Of a DNA stretch of 64,000 nucleotides, positions 55,187 through 64,000 are shown piece after piece. Origin of the DNA: Selaginella moellendorffii (lineage: Eukaryota; Streptophyta; Lycopodiopsida; Selaginellales; Selaginellaceae); the NCBI RefSeq assembly GCF_000143415.4, contig NW_003314336.1:563417-627416 (forward strand), in the 5' to 3' direction. The position numbers were made by a program, and so were the translations under genes. Below the pieces are notes generated by a model. That model was given only the letters and a program-made list of their open reading frames with translations, ran no database searches and was not told the DNA's origin. Position 1 is the stretch's first letter; each line of letters begins with the position of its first letter.

Positions 55187-58100
55187 CTAGTCCTGGAGTA
55201 GAAGTGGACGTGGTCGTCTCGAGCGAATCATGTCGATGTCCAAGTCTCCCCCACGAGCTGACCTTAGAACAGAGTCTGGGGGGCGCCATTGCCAGCGAAT
55301 CTCGCCACCTCCCAATTTGCCGAAGCATGGGAGCCACCTAGATCTCCACTCCTCGAGCTGCCTCGGTTTCGCCCACTCTTTCAGGATGGTGTAGTGAAGA
55401 CGCACCGCTGCAAGAGTGAGTCTCCACCATGATACCACCACTGCCGATATTCTCGCTTGTTGCCCATCAAAGCGACAGTGGTTCCGCGCCTCCCAAAGTG
55501 CCTGCAGTCCTGTTGCCCTCCAAATGGACCAGCGCTCTTGGCCCAACGCCTCCCAGATGGACATCCCAACTTCAGCCCCTGTCACGTCCCACCGGACTCG
55601 CATGTTCCATCGGTGCCGTCTGTAGCAGCGAATATGCCTCCAAGCTGGACCAATGGCTGGGCCTCTAGCTCCCTCAAACCAGTGGAGGATATCCCCACTC
55701 CGAGCCTCAAACTCTGGAATGTCTCCGAGTTCCTGCGTTGCCTTGAAGATCTGTCGCCAAACTTCTCTCGCCACATCGCATTCCCATAGGACATGTCGCG
55801 CTGTCTCCAGCTCGCCACACTCCTTGCACCGTCGGCATGCTTCTTCCTGGAACCGCTGTCCTACCGGCAGCCCGTTATTTGCCACCAACCAAGAGGTGGC
55901 CTTGACTTTCTCCTGTACCGGTAGTTTCCAGAACGCAAGCGTGTTGCCCACCACCTGATTTGCTTCAACTCCTTGCTCGATCCATTTCTTCAAGAGCTTG
56001 GGGATCTCCCCTCGGGCCTCCTCCCTGCTGGTCAAGAGACCATCCCTTGCTTCCTTGACGCCGAAGGAGAAGAAGCTCCTCGCTCCTCGTTTCCATGCTG
56101 CGGGGTCCCAATCCAGATCCTTGATGAGCTGCTGTCGCCACCATCTAAGAATGCCTTCCCCCTCTAGTGCAGCCAACGATTGAACCACCACCGATTGCTT
56201 CGGAGCCTGTCGTATTACTCGAATCCTACCCTTGACCTCGTCATCCGTCACCATTGGCATGACCTGTTCGTCCCCTGCTGGCAACAGCATGTCGCCTCTC
56301 AAGACTCAAAAAGGACGCCCAACATTTTGGTCTGGAGACACAACGAACCATACCTCCACATCCCTGTCCTCCCAAGCTGGTGTTGGGGCCGTAAACGCCC
56401 ATGTCCAGGCCCCCAAGCTAACTCGTTCCCTATCTGGCTCCATGTCCCGTTGCAGAGCCACAAAGTCTCCAGATTTGAGACAACGCCTAGGCCAGAGCTG
56501 CCCCTGCTTCGCCTCACTCACTGCTCTGATAATGCGAAGAAGATCAAGGTGGACTTTCCTCCACCGTCCCGGGTTAAAGACCTGCATATGCCTCGTAGTC
56601 TTCCTCTTGTCCTTGTCGAGAACCCGCACCAGCTGCTTGAGAGTTCGGAAGCCTGCGCTATGTAGCTTTCTCCAGATTGTGTAGTGGTCCTCCCTGCCCA
56701 GCGTCCTATCATCCAGTTTGAAGAGGTCGTTGAAGAACAGGGGCTGGTTCAGCCAGTCCTCCGCTCGCCTTGGCAATTCCCTGCTGACTGGAAACACGCT
56801 CCATAACCGGAGAAACCCCTGGACTAGAGTGCCGCCCTTGACTACTTGTTTCGGCCCCTCGGCAAAGAGCCAACGTGGATCTTCTTCCCACGGTCTTGCA
56901 GTGTTGTGCTTGGGCCGGATTGCCAACAAGTTCTGCCTAAACATGAGTCTCCAAGGTTGATTACCTAGTTGAAGGCCCATGAGGAGGATTTTGTACCGTA
57001 GCGCCTTCGCCATGTCACTCGGATCGATTACTCCAAGTCCTCCCAAGACTCGCGGACGTGCTGTAGATTGCCATGCGACCTTGGCCATGCTCCTCCCTGT
57101 GACCAGAGCGCCCCGCCACAAATACTGACGGACCATTGTGCGTACCTTTCTAAGAGTGCGTTCTGGAACAGGCCAGATGGAGAGGTGGTACCAGATGCCG
57201 GGCAGAATGATGCTCCTAGCGACTACCACTCTCGCTGGCAAGCCGAGTTTCCGGGGAGCCCACTTCTGGATTGACGTTCGTACCCGTCGGAGCAAAGTGT
57301 CATCCTGAAGTGCTGCATTGAACCGAGTACCAACCTGGATCCCCAGGTACCTAGCGTCTTCTCCTGGTTTGAGCCATTGGAAGCCGATGTCCTGCCCCCA
57401 AGATTCGATGCCTGGTCGCCCCCAATTTATGCCCACTGATTTGTTCCAGTTAATTGCTGCACCAGCCGCGAGGTTGAACGTCTCCAACGCCTTCTTAGCT
57501 GCATCCATGTTCTCCTTAGTCGCAAGTAGGAACAAGGCAGTGTCGTCCGCAAAAGCACCATCAAGGAGTTCCCGAGACACCCTTGTGGTTCCCGGAAGTT
57601 GCTGTCTCGCAGCCGGCAGTGTGAGTCCTTTAATGCGTCCGCCTTCCGCTAGAAACGTGCCCAGGGCCTCAGCCACAATCAGAAAAAGATAGGGTGCTAG
57701 TGGACACCCTTGGCATACTGAATGTCCCAGCTGGAAATTCGGTCCCGTCTCGCCATTGATTGTGACTCTGCTTGCGGCTCCTCGGTATAGTAATGAGATC
57801 CTAGCGACCATCTCTCTCGAGATGCCGATCGTGTTCATGCACTCCTCTAGGAACCTCCAGTCCACCCGATCGTAGGCCTTCTCGAAGTCCAATAGCCATG
57901 CTGCAGTTTGTTGGTTAGAGATCTCTGCCCATCTCTGAGCCAGCAGGTACGTCCAGATGTTTTCTGCGATTTGCCGCCCTGGAACAAACCCTGTCTGCTG
58001 CTCCCGGATGATCAGCGGCATGACAGCTTGGAGCTTGAGGGTCATTGCTTTGGCATAGACCTTGTAGGACGTGTTGAGCATGGTGATTGGCCTCCAATTC

Positions 58101-59689
58101 TTCAGCTCCTGCAGGTCCCCCCTCTTTGGAATAAGCGCAATCTGGCCCTCAAGGATCTCACGAGGCAAGGTCCCATCACATTGAGCATCCCACCATGCTT
58201 GTAGCAGCAGTGGGCCTATGGTTTCCCAGTGCTCCTCGAAGAAAATGGGCAAGAGGCCATCGATACCTGGCTGCTTGTCGTTGCTGAGCTTCCCGAGCGC
58301 TTCCCGAAGCTCCTCCAATGTGAAGTCCGTCTTCAGTGAGTCGTGCCACTCATGGGGGACTCGCTGGGGAAGGGACGCAAGCACTTCCACCGCCGCCCTT
58401 TCCCTCTTTGGAGTCCACTGCTGGGCCGTATATAGAAGTTGGTAAAACTCCTGGGCAAGCTGTTGCATCCCTTGTTGGTCCTCGACGACTCGCCCGTCAC
58501 TGTGCTTCAGTCCTAGAATGGGAGGAGAGTCCATCACTGGCCTGATTCCCCTAAAGAAAGCCTTGTTGAGAAGGCGTTCATTTAGGGCCCATCCATCTTC
58601 CATGGCCCGGACGCCCTTGCTCCGTGCAGCGTACTCCATGTCACGTAGCTCGGCTTCACGTTCATCCAGTATTGTTTGCCACTTGAACTCATCTTGCGTG
58701 TTCAGCAACATCCTGTGTGCTGCTGCGACCTTCTTCCTGGCCAGTCTAAGGTCCTTCATCACCGCCCCTTTGAGATCCTTCTGGCGCGCCCGGAGCTTCT
58801 ATGAGCAAGACAAGAGCACAGGGATCAGCCCCAGCTTGTTCTGCGCAAGAGCGTCGTGTATAAGCCCAATCGCCACCGGGTCTCGCAGCGTGGCTCTAGT
58901 GATTGATCGCTGGACCGCTGTCCCTTTGTCCCTTTGGAGCTGGATCACGCATCTGAGGGGGTCGTGATCTGAGAAGGAGGCAAATCCCAGCCACGTTTTA
59001 AGGCTACCCCCATCCTGCCGTATGCGAGATGAGGCGTAAATCCGGTCCAGTCTCGACTGGGAGGATACTGTCTGTCGCCTTGTAAAAGGGTGAGCATGAG
59101 GTGTGAATCCCGCAGCATGCTGAAGGTCCATGAGCCCCAGTATGTCCATGAGCTGACTCCACTGCTTCTGTTCACGTGGCTGAATTGTTTCCTGCATACC
59201 CCTGCGATCACAGACGTCCTCGACCATGTTGAAATCTCCCAGGACCAGCCATTCATCTGCTTGCCCCTGGGCAGACTGTAACACACTCAGCCAGAATTCT
59301 GCACGTCTCCCTTTCTTCGTTGGTGCATAGACGTTGATTATCCCCACCCGTCCAAAGTGGAGGTGAAGGACAAGCAATTGAGCCTTTCCTGGGACGAGGA
59401 CAAGGTGGTTTCATACTCGAGCAGACCATTTGGTTGAGACTACCACTGCTGTGCCCCCTCCTGGTCTGGCCACTGCTTGCGTGGCCGGGTTCCACCAGAG
59501 CCGTCCCCTCATTCCAAAGGTGTAGTCTGGGGCCACAGTCATTTTGTGCTCTTGCAAGCATAGGATGTCGATATCTCCTTCTAAGCTGATCTCCCGGATG
59601 TGGGACTTGAGCTGCGCCCTTTTGTTGAGTCGACTGCCGGTCTAGCTGAGTCCCTGGCAGTTCCAGGTGACGAGCGTGAGAGTTGTCAT
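55187..59689 (-). pseudogene. LINE ORF2: endonuclease, reverse transcriptase, zinc-finger tail
   Basis: One continuous frame of 1501 codons from ATG at 59689 to the stop ending at 55187, interrupted only by four in-frame stops: 59642-59644 (TAG), 59411-59413 (TGA), 58799-58801 (TAG), 56306-56308 (TGA). The APE-type endonuclease (first 290 residues) shows VTWNCQGLS, LCLQEH, INVYAP, LVLGDFNM, SRLDRIY and SDHDPL. The RT (about residues 460-800) shows NDKQPGIDGL, NWRPITMLNTSYKVYAKAM, QTGFVPGRQI, LDFEKAYDRVDW, VCQGCPLAPYLF and the catalytic FADDTALFL. The C-terminal region has the zf-RVT cysteine motif CRRCKECGELETARHVLWEC. No RNase H domain is seen. This is the plant L1 layout. Confidence 0.95.
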
Positions 59690-59937
59690 GGAGCCACGTA
59701 CTTCCAAGAAAGTGAGGAGTTACGGGGTCTCGCCCTCCATTCTGTGGAGATGGTCCACACCACAGTCATCTTCCCCCTGTGCTTCGTCCAGGAGAAGCCT
59801 CGGACAGTGTACTTCGCAAAACCCGTCCACTCAGTGATAGCACTCTCCATGCGTGTGTGGTAGTCTCCAATAGTGACGACCTCTGGGAAGGCTGTGTTCC
59901 CGCGGCACATCAGCTAGTCTCCCGCCTCTGTGGGACT
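59686..59937 (-). pseudogene. LINE ORF1, C-terminal fragment
   Basis: The minus-strand frame from 59910 encodes 74 residues (FPEVVTIGDYHTRMESAITEW...) whose TGA overlaps the ORF2 start as ATGA (59686-59689). A TAG lies two codons upstream of the apparent Met, with open frame before it, so this is the tail of ORF1 and not a complete gene. The rest was lost by 5' truncation at insertion. I cannot name a domain. Confidence 0.6.
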
Positions 59938-60010
59938 TAATTCCCGCTTAGGGGGAATCCACCTGACCGCCATTCCTATTGTTCGAGGGAGGACCGGCTG
60001 GAAGCCATCT

Positions 60011-60028
60011 TGGCTTTTGGCATTTCGC
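60011..60028. repeat. LINE target-site duplication, right copy
   Basis: Identical to 55061-55078. A-element interior resumes immediately after it. Confidence 0.95.
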
Positions 60029-61139
60029 AATACCACATGTTCTTTGTGGTTTGCTCTGGATTGGTCTGTTAGGTTTGAGACATCAATAAGATGTTGCTAA
60101 CGCTTGTTTGAGCAACTTTGGTTCCTTGGTATTGTTGACCGGAATCTATTTAGATTAGCTAGTGTGATAGTTGGTATAAAAACTATGTTTGTTGGTCTTA
60201 CCACATTCATTCTATTCTGTTGATTATTGCTCGAGTTAGTTCTAATAGATTTGGATGTAATTTCCTTCATGTGATACATTCACAAGCATTTTGCTTGCCA
60301 ATCCATGATACTTTGTGTTCTTTGAGTTCTCTTTCGTAAGTTGTTTGGAATTCTGTCTGCAATCTTCGATAGTTAAGTTTTCTCATTGAGCTTACTTGAT
60401 GATATATTGACTATTGAATTTTGTTGGATGGTGAATCCTATGTTTACCAATTATGATGATCTTGGTGGTTCCTAACCTATAATACTGGTTTATCGGATGA
60501 TAACTTACTTGGAATACTTTTGTGTTCTAATCTAAGATATATTCATTGATAATTAAGTCTCTCAAATATCATTATTTTTTACTTTGATATTGTCCATCTA
60601 TTGATCTTTTAGTTTGGGCCAGTAATGGGCAAACTGGCTTTGGCACTTCGTGTGCATTCTGAAATCTCTAATTATGGGGTAGCTACTATCAACTGGTCAT
60701 ATCACCCGCCTCTTTCTCGATGTTCCTTATTCTGTTGAAAGGGCGTGACCGTGTAAACAACTCTAACTGCCTGTTGACAGTAGTTTATCTAAACCTTACC
60801 GATAGGTTTGGTTTCTTTACTTATGAGGGTTGAGGCCTCTGGCTTCTCTCTTTATGTCCTTGCGGGTGAGGGCATATCACACTTTTGTAGCTGGGTGACA
60901 CCTAGAGTAGCAAGGGTGGCTGACTCCATTAGTCATTTCCTTGTCGGCGACGGTCGGAAGGTGTCTGAGCTGGTAGCGCATCCGCGTTAGACAAAGAGGT
61001 TGCCTCTTAACTCATTTAAGTTAGTGCATTTCTCACATAGTGTGAATACCGTGAACTTTTTCTGGAGTTATTTCCTTGGCAGTATTCTAGACTCAAGTAT
61101 GCATCGACGAGGACATCGATCTTCCCAAGGGGGGGAGAG
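60029..61139 (+). mobile_element. Interior of A3, right of the LINE, with polypurine tract
   Basis: Collinear with 3338-4448 of A1, including 'cggtcggaaggtgtctgagctgg' at about 60952. It ends in the polypurine tract AAGGGGGGGAGAG at about 61127-61139, directly before the LTR. No coding content. Confidence 0.85.
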
Positions 61140-62250
61140 TGTCATGAATGTGACTTCGGGTATCGAAAGTTACCTGTCGGCTAGTCCTTACGGACACTCT
61201 TACCTTACTGCCACGATGGTAGGAAGTCAGTATTGCTGGACCCTTTATTAGTCCCTCTTGTGCTAGTGGAGTTAACTAGGCATGTTGAGTGTACTTAAAC
61301 CGGACGAGCATAAGGATGGAATTCCTACGTGTTATTAGCTAAGCATACTTAGCCTGGTAAGGAGTTCCTGTCTCATTGTGTCTTGCACTGGCTAGTGATA
61401 AGATTGCATATTGAGATTAGTCCCTCAATATCACTGGATGATAGCTTACCGTGTCTGTCAAACACCCTCGCTATCATGCCCTTTGTGTTAGTCTCATTTC
61501 AGTCCCAAATGCTATTTATGGAAAGTGTCCAGATTTGCTCATTTGGCATATCTACGGAATGTAAAGATTAGCCTGAACACAATGGTGTTCATCCCGTGTC
61601 CAAATTCGCAATCTAGTGCCATTCCATATTTAGTAAGTTTCAAGCTTGTCCCAGAGACTAACTCCTGATATTAAAGGAGGCTTGGGGTGAAAGCTCAAAG
61701 CGTGTTCCTCAAGAGGGTGGGGGGGGGGGGGGGAGGGATAGTGGGTAGGTCGGGCATGGCCGACCAACCCGAGGCATAGTCTAGCTCCCGCTTGCGTGTC
61801 TGTCCTTGTTCTACGTCCGGCTTGGGTCTAAGCCCAAGTTCTATTCCATGCTAGTTGGTGGAGTACCCATATCCTCAGGTTAGGCCACTGGTATGCCGAA
61901 ATAGCGCTAGACTCCGTTTGGCTCCGTTTTGCATGCTGGTTTTGGCATTAGGATGCTGGTTGCTCTAGGACTGTTCCAAGTCGCTCCAAGCTCTTGTCCC
62001 TTTGCTCTTTGGGCTGTATACTCAAGAGTTGCTCTGTGGTTCGGTTCTGTCACTCCTTGGCTCCATGCTTGGGAGTTTGGCACTGTTCCTTCGTTCAGTG
62101 GCCCAAGGCCCTGAACCACGGGTTCCACACCACTGTCCTGTGGACATATGGCATTTGACATATGGCACATGGAGGGTTTATGTTCCGCTCTATGGTGTTA
62201 TCCTATGGTAAATCACCATAGGATAAAGGGTCAAAACCACATGCATTACA
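61140..62250 (+). mobile_element. 3' LTR of element A3
   Basis: 1111 bp, TGTCATGAATG to GCATTACA, with a 15-G run (61719-61733). The CAAGG duplication follows at 62251-62255. Confidence 0.9.
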
Positions 62251-62255
62251 CAAGG

Positions 62256-62424
62256 CCCTGAACCACGGGTTCCACACCACTGTCTTGTGGACACGTGGCA
62301 TGGACATGTGGCATGTGACATATGGCAGATGACATGTGGCATATGGAGGGTTTAGGTTCCGCTTTGTGGTGTTATCCTATGGTAAATCACCATAAAATAA
62401 AGGGTCAAAACCATATGTGCTACA
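62256..62424 (+). mobile_element. Solo A LTR (A2), right part
   Basis: Continues 49173-50150 from CCCTGAACCACGGG to GTGCTACA. It looks like a tandem repeat of the A3 LTR end (62110-62250) but is the displaced end of the outer LTR, as the duplications CAAGG and GAAGA show. Confidence 0.9.
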
Positions 62425-62429
62425 GAAGA

Positions 62430-63000
62430 GGCAACAACCACACATATTTTATCAACCAATCTATAATGACCCATACTTGCTCCTTTTGCCTCTATTGTGT
62501 GGTAAACAAGTGATGAAGTCCATAGAGATACTACACCAATGGCTTTGAGGAATAGGTAAAGGTTGCAAAAGTCCTCCTAGCTTTTCTCATGTCACCTTAA
62601 CCTGCTGACAGAGCTTGCATGATTTTACAATACTCGAAGATATTAGCTTTCATATTCCTCGAATAAAAATTATGCTTAATCAACTCATATGTCTTTGTCC
62701 CCCCAAAATGACCAGCCTCTTGGACGATTATGATAGTGGAATAAAACTTGAGTAATTAACACATTCACCCATGGCAAATATACATAGCTATTGTAGTAGA
62801 GAATCCCATTCACCAATGAGAAAGGGGCTTCCATCTAATTTCACAAAGAGGCCACCTCAACCTCATGCTCAACCAACGGACCGAACTTATTGACCACTTT
62901 ACTCAAATGATGATAAAACTGTGTTTGTGATGCCGTCACATGACAAACACGAGATAAAGCATCTGCCACCATATTTGATTTTCCCGGACGATGCTCAATA
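62430..63000 (-). pseudogene. Gypsy F integrase, N-terminal part
   Basis: Minus strand. Broken frames give NMKANIFEYCKSCKLCQQVK (CxxC of the zinc domain), a diverged GLH-type segment, [16 protein letters not shown] (the usual VDRLTK region), then the insertion. The first catalytic Asp region near 62530 is decayed. It is continued at 49172. Confidence 0.65.
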
Positions 63001-63032
63001 GGAAACTCCCCAAACTCCATGAGTTTGACAAT

Positions 63033-63437
63033 CTAATGAGCTTGCCTAGTGTTCAACTCCTGTTTAAAAAGATACACAAGTGGTTTGTGATCCGTCAACA
63101 CCATGAACACTGCACCATAAAGATAGTGCTGCCATGTCCGTAAAGCATGAACAATAGAAAGTAACTCTTGCTCATATGTAGAATAGCGTTGCTTCGTAGG
63201 ATTCAAAGTTCGACTTTCATATGCAATAGGCTGTCCCTCTTGCATGAAAACTCCTCCCAGTGCATAACCATTTGCATTGCAAGTCACCTCGTAAGGTTTC
63301 GATGGATCAACAATGCAAAGCACTAGAGGCTCATTCAACAATCGTTTCAACGCCACAAAACTCTCTTCTTGTGGCTTATTCCACTCGAAAGGCACATTCT
63401 TGCATAACAACCATGTCAAAGAAATAGCCACCTCCAC
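63033..63437 (-). pseudogene. Gypsy F RNase H
   Basis: The minus-strand frame reads FEWNKPQEESFVALKRLL, KPYEVTCNANGYALGGVFMQ, RYSTYEQELLSIVHALRTWQHYLYG, FMVLTDHKPLVYLFKQ. The first catalytic Asp (usually in C-D-A-S) is replaced by Asn in TCNAN, explained by one G-to-A change. The rest of the domain is well preserved. Confidence 0.85.
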
Positions 63438-63465
63438 AAACTTATGTTGGAAACTTCAGTAGTAA

Positions 63466-64000
63466 TTAGCCCATACCAAGAAAATTGTGTAACTCGGCCA
63501 CTGTAGTCGGTGTAAGCCAATTTTCCACCACAGCCACCTTCCTTGGATTTGTCTTGACACATTTAGATGTCATAATATAGCCTAGATATTCCACTTTCGA
63601 CTGTGCAAACTCATATTTGCTCTTCTTTGCATAAAATTTGCTATTATAGAGTAACAAAAGAACCTTGCGTAAATGCACCTTATGCTCCTCCATATTCTTG
63701 CTGAAAACAAGAATATTGTCCAAGAAAATCTCCACATCTCATGAAGATAATGCCCACATACCTCCACTATCAACCGAGTAAATGTGGCTGGTGCATTTGT
63801 CAAACCAAATGGCATAACTGTAAACTCAAAATGTCTAAAGTTTGTGTTGAATGCCGTTTTGGAGATAGATGGATCATCCATTGCAATCTGATGTTATCCA
63901 CTCCTCAAATCAATTTTAGTAAACACTCGTGCTTCACTAAGTTTGTCTAAAATATCATCCACATGTGGCATCGGCATCTTATCCTTCACTATCTTCTTGT
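63466..64000 (-). pseudogene. Gypsy F reverse transcriptase, continues past the window end
   Basis: Frames from 63881 and 63735 read [27 protein letters not shown], then after a shift [12 protein letters not shown] where the catalytic Y-x-D-D is expected (L-D-N here, so one catalytic Asp is lost), and [18 protein letters not shown]. The segment 63885-64000 continues upstream RT motifs (DLRSGYHQI-like, broken). Confidence 0.8.

Larger units (their letters stand above)
55079..60010 (-). mobile_element. L1-like LINE retrotransposon, 5'-truncated
   Basis: 4932 bp between perfect 18-bp direct repeats, minus strand. It contains the end of ORF1 and a full-length ORF2. The 3' end (55079-55186) lacks a poly(A) tail. 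It has 'cattttttgtattag' followed by a conserved-looking tail that ends CACGTTCA. GC content is visibly higher than in the surrounding A element. The perfect duplication argues for a young insertion, and the ORF2 frame is intact apart from stops. Confidence 0.95.

Noticed and set aside
62105-62424. Tandem duplication of the A LTR end
   Set aside because: The second copy is the displaced end of the outer solo LTR. The CAAGG and GAAGA duplications explain it without any tandem event.

Overview
This is plant nuclear DNA, most likely from a lycophyte such as Selaginella. The small gene island at 23.9-27.4 kb has land-plant gene families (a BURP-domain gene and a TfdA/TauD-like dioxygenase) and introns of only about 50-55 nt, which I associate with Selaginella. 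The species call is inference. A run of exactly 100 N (18250-18349) marks an assembly gap. I see no rRNA, tRNA or CRISPR.

Almost everything else is transposable elements nested in one another. Left part (1-23.75 kb): a minus-strand Ty3/gypsy remnant (B1) holds a plus-strand chromovirus (C). C holds a non-coding LTR element of family A (A1: LTR 355-1504, tRNA-Met-type primer site, no proteins). Then come several copies of a second non-coding LTR family (D: 1.7-kb LTRs with an internal 12-bp minisatellite), including a head-to-head inverted pair and one copy nested in another. Middle (27.4-34.96 kb): two minus-strand gypsy remnants, one interrupted by a 549-bp miniature LTR element (TRIM) whose solo LTRs also occur at 12.6 and 28.2 kb, then a diverged D fragment and a chromodomain-bearing integrase tail.

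34.97-42.91 kb is the most unusual segment. A perfect 24-bp inverted repeat encloses about 7.9 kb holding a broken transposase-like gene (minus strand), a spliced gene of unknown function (plus strand), an internal segmental duplication, and about eleven copies of a roughly 22-bp near-perfect palindrome (GGCATG-AGGCCT-CATGCC type). I saw the palindrome nowhere else in the window. I read this as a candidate two-gene DNA transposon. Several palindromes fall inside its introns.

42.9-47.5 kb is a plus-strand gypsy (E) with gag, protease, RT, RNase H and integrase recognisable but broken. The right end (48.1-64 kb) is a four-level nest that can be resolved from target-site duplications. A minus-strand gypsy (F) holds a solo A LTR (duplication GAAGA), which holds a complete non-coding A element (duplication CAAGG), which holds a 5'-truncated L1-like LINE (18-bp duplication). 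The LINE's second frame is uninterrupted except for four stop codons.
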